From Euclidia mi (lineage: Eukaryota; Arthropoda; Insecta; Lepidoptera; Erebidae), in assembly GCA_944739405.2 (NCBI GenBank), contig OX123186.2, forward strand, positions 10,314,995 to 10,378,994: 64,000 nt of DNA, given 5' to 3'. The notes beneath the pieces were generated by a model. The model searched no databases, was not told the origin of the DNA, and was given only the letters and a program-made list of their open reading frames with translations. Each line of letters begins with the position of its first letter. Position 1 is the first letter of the stretch. Positions 34,034-44,883 of the stretch are shown one piece after another. The position numbers were made by a program, and so were the translations under genes.

Positions 34034-34543
34034 TGGTTCGGCGTTACACCGAAACCGTAGGGTTCTAGGCGACTTGGAGAAGGAAATGGACTGTATACAG
34101 AGGATAGCGGTTCTTCGCCGCCTAGGAGATGGTTACGGGAAGGGGTGATTGAGTGGGTATAGGATAATTCAAGGATGGAGGGCACTTACCTTATACAACC
34201 TTCTTCGTTTCCGTAGGGCAGTCTCCTGGTGGTTTCGTGATGCAGCTGCTTGGTTTCACTTCAATTCACCGTCACTCCCACTTGCGAGCGGTTTATATAT
34301 GCGGTAATAAATCACATACAGCGATGCGGCGCGATACGATATAGCGGACACTTTCTCAGCGAGCGGAATGTTCTGGACTGTCACTCGCGTCGACGATCGC
34401 GGCGACGAATCAGGCGAAAAGGCAGTGCCTCCTCCAGGGAGTGGGGTAGAGGGAGACGGAAATATGGTATCGCTCACACTTGTACGTGGAACGATTGATG
34501 TTGATGCGATTAGTTATAGATAGTAAGGTAGATGGCGCTACCA
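34034..34543 (-). repeat. 5' LTR of element C
   Basis: 510 bp, nearly identical to 29742-30252, followed by the AACAT duplication and the rest of the split SINE. Confidence 0.93.
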
Positions 34544-34732
34544 AACATCATGGAGAACTCTCAGACATGCAGGTTACCTCACGATGTTTTCCTTCGCCGT
34601 TTAGCAAGCGATAATTAATAATATAACACGCACTTAACTTCAAAAAATCATTGATGGGAGCCGAGGATTCGGACCTGAGACCCTCTGCGTAGCAATCTGT
34701 CGGTCTCTCTACTCGGCTATGGCAGCTTCTTA
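34544..34732 (-). mobile_element. SINE, 5' (tRNA-like) part, split by element C
   Basis: Continues the SINE of 29620-29741: CATGGAGAACTCTCAGACATG, CCGTTTAGCAAGCGATAATT, then the tRNA-like head with the B-box complement (GGATTCGGACCTGAG) and CTACTCGGCTATGGCAGC. Matches the reverse complement of 10771-10970. Confidence 0.85.
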
Positions 34733-35699
34733 ACAAATACCCATTATTAAGCACGCATTTCAGTGAGGGAAGGTATTTTCACGGTTTAAGGGTCGGAAAT
34801 AGAAGCCAAAATTTTACATAGATTTAGAGGGATATTACAAGCCCTATCATAAAACAGCAGTGCAACAGAGTAGAGTAACTTGGTTTGTATATTTTACTAC
34901 TGAAAGTTCTATAGTTTTGCAGTGAATAACGACTTATCAAGCTCTGCAAGAAGAGTGACTGAGAAAACACGTTAAATGCCACAGAAAATTGCACATTATC
35001 TTATCTTGCGTTGCATTGTTGTCATTGCTTGCAGTCATATCGACTTTAAAGTCACAATACATGATTACATGCAACTTAAAATAATAAAAATGGTGAATTG
35101 AAAAATGGTTGCCTTAAAATTATAGTCACAGTGTGAACGCCCGACACGCCTGATTTTACAACTGGTATATTATGAAAATAATATTTAAGATTTTATTTAA
35201 TTTATTATTGTATATAGTTGGAGATTTCAAAATATTGTTTTTTTTTTCTATAGCCGTTTGCCATTGAAATTTTTATTTCACAAATCAATGGAACTCGTGT
35301 CAGTCACGTAGATCTTTGACAGTATCTACAACATGTAACAAATTTAAATGCACTTTCTGAAAGTAGTTTGTTCAGAATCGGCTACTGAATCCATTACTGT
35401 CATTTTTAATATTGTTTATTTTTGTTCTAAAATAATAAAAATAACGTAAATTATAGTCACTCATTTATTTCAAAAGTTGAAATATGCGAAAATAAACCTT
35501 AAGTCAAAGCAGAACGCCTTCTTTTAAAATGCATTTGTTTAATGGTTTGACGTTCGGTCACACGAACGCACACATTAGTACAACACAATAGCGGCAAAAG
35601 ACAATACACACAATTTACCACGAAAATATCTATCATCTATCTTTCGCTTACGTAATAATCAACAGGCAAGAGCGAGACGTAATGTGTCGCCCGCGCTGG
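34733..35699. other. Unique-looking AT-rich DNA
   Basis: No mobile element recognised. AT-rich with stops in all frames, becoming less AT-rich towards the candidate promoter. GTTCGGTCACACGAAC at about 35551-35566 is a small palindrome. Confidence 0.4.
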
Positions 35700-36064
35700 C
35701 CAATGACAAGCGCTGGCGATGCGCTTTGACAAGTTATGATTATGACAAGTATCTAGTCATCCATCGGGAATCTGTCAGCGAGAGTTGCGAAAAAATATTT
35801 TAATTGTGTGAATAAAATTGTAAATAACAACATGACGGTGCTGGTGTGGAATGTTCTGCATCATCTTGATGTTAACTTGTCGCCCTCGGACTTTTTCACT
35901 GTGGGAAAATGTTAAATCACTAGTTTATTGTGAGGAGACAACAAGTGCCTAGGAGTTAAGTTGATACATATTAGCTGCTTTTAAAACACTAAAACAGTGA
36001 AAAGATGTGATGCGTGAACAGTGAAGTGTTAAGTGGACTAAAATAGTGATTTTATCCTGTAAGT
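35700..36064 (+). promoter_or_regulatory. Candidate promoter and 5' exon with splice donor
   Basis: A non-repetitive, GC-richer segment with a CCAAT motif (GGCCAATGAC, about 35698). It is followed by sequence in the style of an insect 5' UTR (repeated GTGAA/AGTG phrases: GTGAACAGTGAAGTGTTAAG) ending at a consensus donor, CCT|GTAAGT, at 36059. A 27-codon ORF starts at 35832 in a good insect context (AACAACATG) and stops at 35915, possibly an upstream ORF. The exon, transcription start and direction are inferred; no downstream coding exon is visible in the window. Confidence 0.35.
35832..35915 (+). CDS. Possible 27-codon upstream ORF in the candidate 5' exon
   Basis: ATG at 35832 in AACAACATG context, stop TAA at 35913-35915; the product begins MTVLVWNVLHHLD. 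No homology recognised. It is listed because it lies in the only host-like exon candidate; it could be a uORF or chance. Confidence 0.2.
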   Translation: MTVLVWNVLHHLDVNLSPSDFFTVGKC

Positions 36065-37920
36065 TATTTGATGATTCTATTAATGTAACTATTAATTTAC
36101 AACTTTAAACACGTCGATCTTGCTCTATTCTCTCATTGATATTGTTTTACTTTATCTATCAATAATGCTAGGTAACTAAATAGTCATTTACAATATTATG
36201 AAACAATGGATCGTGTGCATGTTATTAACAAACTATAAATAATTTTATACAAAGTCGACTGTCCACTCCAAAGCCAAAAAGTGTGATGGAAAGAAATAGG
36301 TAGTCATATCTTTGGAAATATCAACAGTAGCTGACAAATTACTCAAACATCATTCTTGTAAACCCCACTCTATCAGAGTGTTGTATAAAGACTAAATTTG
36401 AAACATTTTGTTTATGTCGTATCGTATTTCGTTCCTATCAGATCGCTGTCGTCTGTTTACCATAGCAACCGTTTCGTGTATTTGTGTGCGTGCGCAAATT
36501 TTATAGTGACCACGCTTTTTACTTTTAATCGAGTTTATACTTTCTTCAAAAAACAATATTTACGCAAATAAAAACAAAATTCAATGCATGCATTATGATT
36601 GTAACAAGTTATTCTAATTGGGGTGTCTGAGGATGTGCGTTATTTCATTTACACGTTGTATATAGGTTGCGAAAGTCACACAACAGAGAGCTAATATTCT
36701 GTCAGACTCGATTATCTTGAAAGGTGGACCACGGGCTCGAAAACGGCGAGAGTCTGGAATGCAACCAGGATAACGTTTGGAAAATGACGATGAATAAATA
36801 ATAAAGATTTATAACGCATTTGGCCTACTGCACAATTCCTTTACAGTGGTAAAATCCATCCTGTTTGTTTTTCTAGCATTTTATTCCAGCGTTCACAACG
36901 TTTTAACTAAACGTTCCCGCTTCTCAATAGAATTTGTACGCAGAATTTTTATGTAGTTAAAATGAATGAGCTCCCCGCCTGTTTCGGATGACAGGACTTT
37001 CGTAATAACATTTTTAAAGTGCTGTGGCGTGCAGTTTGTGGAGGCAGAGTTGCTGGTAGTTATGTACTTTATGTAATGGTTATGGTTACTGTTTTTTTGT
37101 GTTATGGTAGAATGTGTTTCGGTACTCTTTTGGTGTATAAACGAGTTCTTCTTTAGAGGTAGTGGTATTTTTTGTTTTTAATTTACTGGGTGATAATGAG
37201 AGATTTTAGTAATATTATTGTTTGCTGTAGTCTAAATTGTTTTGTATTTGACTTTTTATGATTGCTTGTGTAACGCACAAAGAACCCCTAATAGTTTCAC
37301 CATATCAATCGCCACCTGGCCACAGTGGGTGCAAATGCTGTCTTTAAACACCAAAAGGCTACAATTTTTATTATTTTATTTTCTAATTTCACTTTAACGA
37401 TGTAGAACAAACATTATGTAGCTCAATCTTTAAAGATGTCGTTATGGACATTGCACACATAACTCATCATATAGAATCATTTATGACAATCATATAGTGC
37501 ATACTTTGTATGAAAAATAAAAAAATAATCTCGACTACATTCGCAAGTAGGTAAATAAATTGAAAAGTGCATTGCAATTTCACTCGAAAACGAAAGTGTT
37601 AACTTTGTTGAATAACTTTAAAGGATTTTTATTTCTGTTTCGGTTTCATAATTATTTTCCAGTTTCAAAAATAACTCGTAGCATTCAAACCATAGAGACA
37701 TACATGAATGGCATCACGAGTTCATATTTATAAAAAAGTAACTCTCTTCACTAAACTAATACATAACACTAGACTAAACAATTAAAACGCTTTGGCTTTT
37801 TTATGACAAATATAGTAAACATATTATTTGACATCAAATCTGTAAGCCCAAAATATACCGAATACCAAAATATTATCTGCCTGATCAGCTAGTAACATAA
37901 TTATAACAATAAATCTTATA
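36065..37920. other. Unique-looking AT-rich DNA, possible intron
   Basis: No mobile element or convincing ORF. TTTACCATAGCAAC at 36456-36469 resembles an RFX X-box. If the exon at 35.7-36.06 kb is real, this would be the start of its intron. Confidence 0.35.
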
Positions 37921-38925
37921 ACAATAAAAGTAACCTGCATCAACGTCAGCAAAACAAAACGTTACAACGCTGACGTAACACATAGATCCCCATTTCAAAC
38001 TAATACCTCAGGGGTGCCACAAGGAAGTATTCTAGGGCCCCTCCTGTTTCTCTTATATGTGAATGACTTACCAAAAATTACAAACCATAAATGCGTACTA
38101 TTTGCAGATGATATATCAGTCTTAATACCCGAAACTGACAATAATATGCACAATGAAGAGGTTAATGCAAGTATAAATAATATTATTAACTGGTTAGAAG
38201 CTAACTCTCTAAAAATTAACATTTCCAAAACCAAATGCATACAATTTTCAAATTATAAACAGAACCCAAAAAACATAAATATAAAATACCAAAACGAAGA
38301 AATTACTAAAGTTAATAATATAAAGTTCCTAGGAATAGAATTAGATAATTATTGTAACTGGGGGACACATATTGATAGTATATGCAATAAGCTAAATAGA
38401 TTTGTCTTTGCCTTAAAACAACTAAGAAACACAGCTAACCAAGATGCTGCTCTCAACGCTTACCATGGTTATGTAGGATCAGTTCTAAGGTATGGCATAC
38501 TTCTATGGGGTAACTCTACACATATAAGTAGAGCCCTTATAGTACAAAAAAAATGTTTAAGAGCAATTACTGGTGTATCTGCACTAACAAGCTGCAGACC
38601 TATATTCAAGAACTTAAAGGTTTTGACATTGGTATCCTTGTATATTATGGAAATTGCTATGTTCGTTAAGAATGGTATACGTTTTTTCACCAAAGTAAGT
38701 GAGGGTAGTAGATTTGTAAAAAGGGATGCTAATAAACTTAAACATGAATTCTGTAAAAGCACTCTTCGATATAAAAATAGCTATAATATGTCAATAAAAC
38801 TTTACAACCATATCCCTCGTGATTTAAGAGAACTACCCTTACGGCAATTCAAATACAGACTAAAACGTTGGTTGATCGAAAAGTGTTTTTATGGTGTAAC
38901 AGAATTTTTAAACTGTAAGGAATAA
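37921..38925 (+). pseudogene. Reverse transcriptase, C-terminal half, open reading frame
   Basis: The open frame starts before GVPQGSILGPLLFLLYVNDL (RT motif B region), includes the catalytic CVLFADDISVLI (FADD), NSLKINISKTKCIQFS, KFLGIELDNYCNWGTHID, SVLRYGILLWGNS and LIVQKKCLRAITGV. It ends YNHIPRDLREL and FKYRLKRWLIEKCFYGV. No stop interrupts about 330 codons, so this insertion is comparatively young. It lacks the N-terminal RT and endonuclease because of 5' truncation and cannot move itself. Confidence 0.85.
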
Positions 38926-39073
38926 TATTTGTTGTATAATTTTATGATAGTATAGTTTAGTTTTTAAGTATCAAAATTCGCATGCCCGTTAAGGGTGAAT
39001 ATGTCGGACTACATATTATGATGTAACACCTCAATGGACCATGTTGTGCCGAATAAATATCTTTATCTTTATC
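37921..39073 (+). mobile_element. 5'-truncated CR1/Jockey-group LINE
   Basis: A plus-strand LINE 3' half: an open RT ORF to TAA at 38925, a ~130-bp 3' UTR and an AATAAATATC(TTTATC)n tail ending about 39073. Coding is recognisable from about 37921, upstream of the catalytic domain. It differs from both RTE families here in protein and tail. Confidence 0.85.
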
Positions 39074-39239
39074 TGAGTATCAAATCTGACGCTGACTCAA
39101 ATAAAATCATTTTTAAATATTGTTACAGCAGAACATTAACAGGGGTTGTAGGGATATTTGCTCCAACTCGACTGGCTATGACAAACATGACACAACCTTT
39201 TTAAAATAATTAACAAGCAAATCAGCTAATTACAACAAG

Positions 39240-39474
39240 GGACTGCCTCCGAGGTTTAGTGAGTAGCGTACGCGTCTGCTGATAGAAGGTCCTGGGTTAG
39301 AGTCCCGGATCTGGAAAAAGTGCTACCTACTGGGTTTTTCCGAATTCTCAGTAGCAGCACGGAGTCTAGTGATGTGTCCGGTAACGGCAATCTAAAATGT
39401 CATGTAGAATTTTGGGTGTAACATTACACCTCTGCCTACCCCTTCGCGGATACAGGCGTGAGTCTATTCAAAAC
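39240..39474 (+). mobile_element. tRNA-type SINE with RTE-type tail
   Basis: Head GACTGCCTCCGAGG, B-box-like GGGTTAGAGTCCC, then CGGAGTCTAGTGATGTG, and tail CCTCTGCCTACCCCTTCGCG with CAGGCGTGAGTCTAT. Same family as 15879-16117. Confidence 0.8.
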
Positions 39475-39814
39475 CAAAATACAATAAGGAGTAAGATGAA
39501 TAAAGTAATCAATAAAAACAAACATTGAAATCGATTGGAAAGATTACAATAACATTTCTAACGCAATCACTTCGGATAAAATCGAGTAATTCTAATATAA
39601 ACTGGATCGAGAAATATGATCTAATTTGGTTCCTAATACAATCTTGTAAACTCAATTTGTTAGGTACTGGGAGTTACAATTATGTTTGAGGTTTTCTAAG
39701 GCTGTTAATGAATGTTCGAGGATTCAATATTGTGGCTTCGTCTTGAATTTAAGTATATGTTGATTGGTATATATTTGAATATCCTTATGATTATTATAAA
39801 TAAGAAAGTTTATA
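39475..39814. other. No gene seen
   Basis: AT-rich spacer. Confidence 0.5.
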
Positions 39815-39972
39815 AAGATTGATGGCCGTTTGTAACTCTGTCACGCTAATATTACCTAACAGATTTTGACGAAACTTTGTGATATTATAGCTTATACATG
39901 AGAACAGCACATGGGCTACTTTTTGTTTTAATAACCGACCCCTAGATACGCAAAGCCGCAGGCAGAAACTAG
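39815..39972 (+). mobile_element. Helitron-like repeat, third family
   Basis: Contains TCTGTCACGCTAATATTACC and GATTTTGACGAAACTTTGTG and ends GCAGGCAGAAACTAG before T. This is a familiar lepidopteran repeat phrase. The 5' boundary is uncertain. Confidence 0.5.
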
Positions 39973-40048
39973 TATATGTCTATAAATGAAATTATTGACA
40001 TATGCACACTATAACTTCATTCCAATATTATATGTTACCAAAGTTTGG

Positions 40049-40345
40049 TAAAGGGCAGCGATAGCCTAGTGGAGATACCAACAGACTGCGATGCAGCCCG
40101 ATACCCTATCGAGTTCAAATACACAGCGGGCACCACTGACTTTTCGGATTTATTTGCGTATTGAACTCTTAATTATTATTACTTTTCCCGTGCCTCAGAG
40201 AGCACCAAGCTAAGGCATCGGTCTGGCTGTCATGAAGATTTTTGACAGTCGTTATAAGGAGTCTGTCCTCAGTACCTTTGAATAAACTGACACTAGACTA
40301 AACCATAAAATACTGCGCGTTGTGGAGGTCAGACAGGCAGTCGCT
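40049..40345 (+). mobile_element. Long tRNA-headed SINE, plus copy
   Basis: The head GGGCAGCGATAGCCTAGTGG resembles the 10771 SINE head. The body with CCGTGCCTCAGAGAGCACC and TTTGACAGTCGTTATAAGG, and the 3' part CACTAGACTAAACCAT and GGTCAGACAGGCAGTCGCTC, are the reverse complement of 27612-27989. Confidence 0.75.
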
Positions 40346-41792
40346 CTGTGGAAAAGTGCAGTACGCGGATATATACTAATTATTTATGTTAAGCGTGACT
40401 TTTGGCGTGATACTGCATCGCTATTTCGTATCTGAGTTACAACAATAGTTGCTGTAGAGTAACGTGTCTTTGAGTTCTTATGTAGCTGAAAAGACATAAA
40501 TTCTTACAATTGTATTTAACTGGCTTACAACTATCGTAGTTGCGAAGGGGCTAACAGTTGAGTCCCTCCGCGAACACGACCGTTATAAGCCGTTTGAAAC
40601 AACTACTCCATACGTGTATCGTGCTGTCAGGAACGACAGTCATGCTAATTAGATAGAATGAAGAACACTGACACCCTGGTGAGGAGAAGCTACGGCGAAT
40701 TAAAAATAAAATAAAAATTCTAAGAATTAATTCTAAGTAAGGCCAAAATTCATTTAGAATAGGTTATTATGGACTTACGTTAAAAAAATTGAAACGTTGA
40801 AATAGAATAATTATGATAGCTCACATCTACCAAATCGGCTCCTACGCACCATTAAACTAGTACTTATGTTCAAGTTGTACCTTCATTTCTGCCCCGTTCA
40901 CGTAAGTATATCTTTGCACTATATAATTTCTGTGTTGATATATATACAACAATTACTAGGAACTAAGAGGAACCGCTCCCGCTATTTTCCTCGAACCAAT
41001 ACTACGAATATATTTTCATCGAAACAATATCGTTATATCATAACAGGTAATAGTTTAATTACTTCTCGCTACCTCTTATTACTTGATCAAATATCTTAAA
41101 TAAGAGTAAAGCTCAATAGGATACTGTCGCCTAAAGAGCGGTGACCCTTATCAACAATTTCGACCGACTTGGATTCCTTAATACACATACTGTCAACGTG
41201 TAACAGGACACTCGAAAACCACACTTATTTCTTTTCACATAAAGTGTGTTTTATCTCAGCATACAGTTGATGGTTCAGTCATTTGTACTTAAACGGTATA
41301 AAATTTACTATCGCCTTCGTATTAACTCAATTCCCGTGTATTGTTCGGCGCCACATTATTTTCAATCAATGCGGTTGTAAATAATCCGTTTACAAAGGTA
41401 CAACTGACGCAATTTGTATAAAGCCTTGCGATATTTGGTAGTACATTTACTTTACCATAATATGAACCAACATAATTTAATGTTTGGAATTAATTTCAAT
41501 ACGAGTTTTTGTGATCTCTAGATGTTTTTGTACAGTGTGATTTTAAACTGTCTTCAACAATCTTCCTATTTCTTTCTTCACAGTGGAAACTCAAATCACA
41601 TGCTTGTCTTATGCGTCTAGGATATTCCTTTAGGTGCTTGAGGTATATCCACTAAAGCTACCAGGGAGTTAGTTGTTCGTCGAAGCACGGTGAAAAATAT
41701 TCTCCGCTGATCTATCTTATTTGGTCATCTGTCTGTCTTATAGTGTGGCATATTGGCCCTCTAAAAATACAATTCTGTAGGCATATATCAAA
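40346..41792. other. No gene seen
   Basis: AT-rich; short ORFs (for example 40866-41099) carry no motif. Confidence 0.45.
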
Positions 41793-41899
41793 TCCTTGCA
41801 TTACTGACAGTAGAGGTGCAGTAAGAAAGGATTTTTTGGAATTCTCAGAAGATCGGGCAAATTTAAAAAAATGCAGGCGCAGCTGCAGGCGTCCTCAAG
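41793..41899 (+). mobile_element. Internally deleted Helitron-like element
   Basis: TCCTTGCATTACTGACAG joins directly to GTGCAGTAAGAAAGGATTTT, so the segment present in 1914-2105 between these points is missing. It ends CGTCCTCAAG (CTAG degraded) five bases before the mariner. Confidence 0.65.
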
Positions 41900-41906
41900 T
41901 AATATA

Positions 41907-42593
41907 CAGGTTGGCGCAAAAATAAGGACCCTATTTGGTTCAGCTACAACTTCGTTTTTGAATGAAAACAAACATTTTCTTTGTTTCTAAATGAAAACAA
42001 CTTTAGAAACTTTAACAACTTTAGAAAACATTTTCTTTGTTTCTAAATGAAAACAACTTTAGTTGCATTATGATTTAAATATGATGTATATTAAATGTTG
42101 ACCTCCAGAGTTGAAGCTCATTTGAACCCTATTTATGACATTTTCCATAACTAGCCGTAACATTTCCTGCGATATGTTTCCTCTTTCTTGGTGTATGTTT
42201 TCTTTTAAGCTGCGAGAGTCTGTGGTTTGTTCACATACACCCGAGATTTTAAATAACCTCAAAGAAAGAAGTCTGGACGCCACACCATACAGTTACTTTT
42301 AGTGGATGTAAAGGTGTTTGTTGAATAATGCGCGGATTTTCAGTGCCCCAGCGAGTATTCTGCTTACTGACATGCCCCGAGAATTGGAAATGCGCTTGGC
42401 CACTCATAATCAATTTTGAAGAAAAATTATCCTTTTTTTAAAGTATTCGATTATTCCACGTTCTTGAGGAGTAAAGAGTATTTTTAGTGAATTTTACATT
42501 TGATTACTACGAAATTTTCAATATCAGATTGACAGGAGATGTCATGAAAAATATAAGGAATTTCTACAAGGTCATTACTTTTGCACCAACCTC
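41907..42593 (-). mobile_element. Degenerate mariner (Tc1/mariner superfamily) relic
   Basis: Inverted ends CAGGTTGGCGCAAAAATAA and, on the other strand, GAGGTTGGTGCAAAAGTAA, each bordered by TA (41905-41906 and 42594-42595). The element is ~690 bp, about half of an autonomous mariner, and codes on the minus strand. An internal duplication of AACAACTTTAG / TTTCTTTGTTTCTAAATGA lies at 41970-42062. Confidence 0.85.
42068..42480 (-). pseudogene. Mariner transposase C-terminal remnant
   Basis: 42068-42283 encodes VCEQTTDSRSLKENIHQE, MLRLVMENVINRVQMSFNS and GGQHLIYIIFKS, the typical mariner transposase C-terminus after the last catalytic residue. The 42330-42410 stretch, in another frame, keeps mid-protein phrases of the GHV-RQN-RYW-ENPR type. 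The helix-turn-helix region and most of the catalytic domain are missing. Confidence 0.7.
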
Positions 42594-42595
42594 TA

Positions 42596-43315
42596 TAAGT
42601 ACATTGAGGTTTTTTTTATTTTTATAGTGAATACCCACACCAAAAGTGAGAGCAACTATTTGCACGTTTAGGATGCTATGAGATTAACAAGGCAAAATTC
42701 ATTCATTAAAACTGTGAATATTTATGTTATTGCTTTACCGTGATGTATGCATGGGCTTATCAGCCTAATAATGCCACTGCACATATTATATTATAGCGTA
42801 GTAGATTTTTTGTCGCTTTATCAGTGCTCCGTGCTAGTAAGCGTGCGTTTTGACACAATTGCCATACGCGACCCGAAAAATATGTTGTGGCACATATTTT
42901 GTAGTGGTAATTATGATTATTGTAGCCTAATGTGGCAGCGGATTGATTTTTGCTATGATAGTTGTGACTGTGCATATAGCGTAAGTTTGAGCGGTCATCC
43001 CGACGTTTAACACTGCATTTTGTGGCCACAAATTATTGTTCCAGAGAGTTGAGTCAGAAGTTAAGTAAGGAAACAAGAAAGAAGTTTGCTATTTAAAGAA
43101 CCAAGGAGAGATGTGTTATTACGGATAGGTAAATTTTACATTGAGATAAGCAAGAGTTTAAGTGCAGGAAGCCTACCAGAATAGTCCCAGTTAAGCCAGC
43201 TCTTTCAAGCTGAAATCAAAAGATGATCATCACTGTATCATATACTCACACTTCTCCGTAAATCTTTGATTCTCATAAAAAAATTCGGGCAAGTGCGAGT
43301 CTGACCCGCGCACCG
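42596..43315. other. No confident gene
   Basis: Overlapping 87- and 89-codon ORFs on opposite strands (42747-43029) show no motifs. The last ~40 bases (GGGCAAGTGCGAGTCTGACC) belong to the flank commonly seen with the next repeat. Confidence 0.4.
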
Positions 43316-43952
43316 AGGGTTCCGTACGCATTTCACCTTATTTAATTTTGTGGTTGGTGCTAATTACGCTAGTTCTCTAAATCTGTATGAGCGCCCATAC
43401 AACTTAGAGGACTATCTTAAATGGAGTCTACTATGTATGTATGGGGACACCCTTAAATTTTCCACTTTTTTATTTTTTTTAATCTTTCCTTTATTTGTGC
43501 TGTAAGACCCTGCTTTTGGCCAAATTTCGTGATTCTAGTTCAACGGGAACTACCATATAGGTTTTCGACCCAAAACCTATAGGGTACTTACGGTTGACCT
43601 AGAATTGTCAATTTTGGTCAAAACCAAGGTCTTACAGCACAAGTAAAGGAAAAATTCCGAAAATAAAAAAAAGTTGAAAATTAAGGTTAATTTTGGCACA
43701 AGTTTTCGCAAAAATCTAATTTCGGCAAAAATCGGGTTGACCCAGGACCCTGATTTTTATACACCTAATAGGAATCATAGACCTTAGTATCTGGTATAAA
43801 TTTCAATTTGCTAGGTCCACCCGTTCCTGAAAAAATCGGTGGTGACACACGGACAGACAGACAGACATACGGACAGACAGACAGACAGACGGAAAAGAAA
43901 GTGATCTTATAAGGGTTCCTTTTTTTTACCTTGTAAGGTACGGAACCCTAAA
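43316..43952. repeat. Repeat with AGGGTTCCGTAC inverted ends and internal palindrome
   Basis: Ends in a perfect 12-bp inverted repeat, AGGGTTCCGTAC (left) and GTACGGAACCCT (right). In the middle, CTTTATTTGTGCTGTAAGAC (43491) faces GTCTTACAGCACAAGTAAAG (43630), giving a ~150-bp imperfect palindrome. A (GACA)n tract is at 43851-43893. No ORF. Likely a MITE-like repeat; the class is not determined. Confidence 0.65.
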
Positions 43953-44537
43953 AATGTTGGGCCCATCATGAGCTGTTAACAAAAACTTAAGTACACGGCA
44001 GCCAAAATACCGGGATTTTGATAATTAATCCTTACACAAAGGTTAGGGCAAAAATCTAAGTAAAATCCGTACATTGAACGACAAAAGAACGACGCATGAA
44101 ATATAAAGCAAAATCGGATTTAGTGAGGGTGGAACCGCGATGTCGACCCGCGTCAATGTCCGACTCGAGAACGAACGACATCCCGACATTGGTTCCCCTT
44201 GATATGTGGAGGAATTGTACGTTTGAAGACTGCTGCCTTGTTATAAAATTTGGATTATAGAAAGTTTTGTTTATGTTCCATTGGTTAAATAAAAATATGA
44301 TAAGTAATGGCACAGATGATGCCTGGATTTATCAGTTGCGAAAGTCTTTTTATCTGTTAACGTCAATAATAGCAAGTACGGCAGTAAAGATCCATAAAAT
44401 ATGTAAATCACGCAATTCCCCTTAGGTTGGCAGCATCTGTTCTCTATCTGCCTATCGCAGTACACTGCTGGATATAGGACATTTCCAACACGCGTCTAAG
44501 TACACGACCTCCACCATCCGCATCGAATCCGGCGTTT
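43953..44537. other. No gene seen
   Basis: No motif in the short minus-strand ORFs at 44056-44465. Confidence 0.45.
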
Positions 44538-44772
44538 GTTCATCATCACCAGCCTTTAACAGTCCACTGCTGGATTAGGCCTCTCCTTTGAAAGGAGGAA
44601 TTGGCCTACTATACCACGCTGGCCAAACGGGTTCGTATAGGATTTGTATCAAGTTTTCCTTCTCTTATAGTGCTGTTCTCCGCATAATATGCTCCCTCTG
44701 TCGGCTCTTACGACATCCATGGGATGATATGGGGTGGTGACATTCCGTTTTCTTAATCCTTCACCACGCGGA
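44538..44772 (-). mobile_element. SINE with GTGTCACCACCCC-type head and (GATGAT) tail, minus copy
   Basis: Reverse complement of 11845-12080: CATCATCACCAGCC tail, AACAGTCCACTGCTGGATTA, GGAGGAATTGGCCTACTATA, GGCTCTTACGACATCCATGG, GGGGTGGTGACATTCCG. Confidence 0.85.
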
Positions 44773-44883
44773 ATACCGGCGTTTGTTACTGCCTTATAAT
44801 TAAATAGAAGAAAAAATAGAGAAAATGATGTAATATAAAAGACAAAAAAAAATAATTAAATTACATGGATGAAAATTAAAAAC

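Larger units (their letters stand above)
29742..34543 (-). mobile_element. BEL-type LTR element C, internally deleted, inserted in a SINE
   Basis: A 4802-bp minus-strand element. LTRs of 511 and 510 bp (TGGTTCGG...CTACCA on the plus strand) are flanked by the target duplication AACAT (29737-29741, 34544-34548). By eye the LTRs differ at only about five bases and one indel (about 1%). The interior keeps gag, protease, part of RT and pieces of RNase H and integrase, but most of the N-terminal RT and a segment from RNase H to integrase are gone. It belongs to a different BEL/Pao lineage from A and B. With such similar LTRs, it probably moved as a defective element using another element's proteins. 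Confidence 0.93.

Noticed and set aside
38014..38925. Host gene encoding a long uninterrupted protein
   Set aside because: All motifs are LINE reverse transcriptase, and the 3' end has a LINE-type simple-repeat tail.
42747..43029. Opposed ORFs of 87 and 89 codons
   Set aside because: No motif in either; mirrored open frames here are likely chance.
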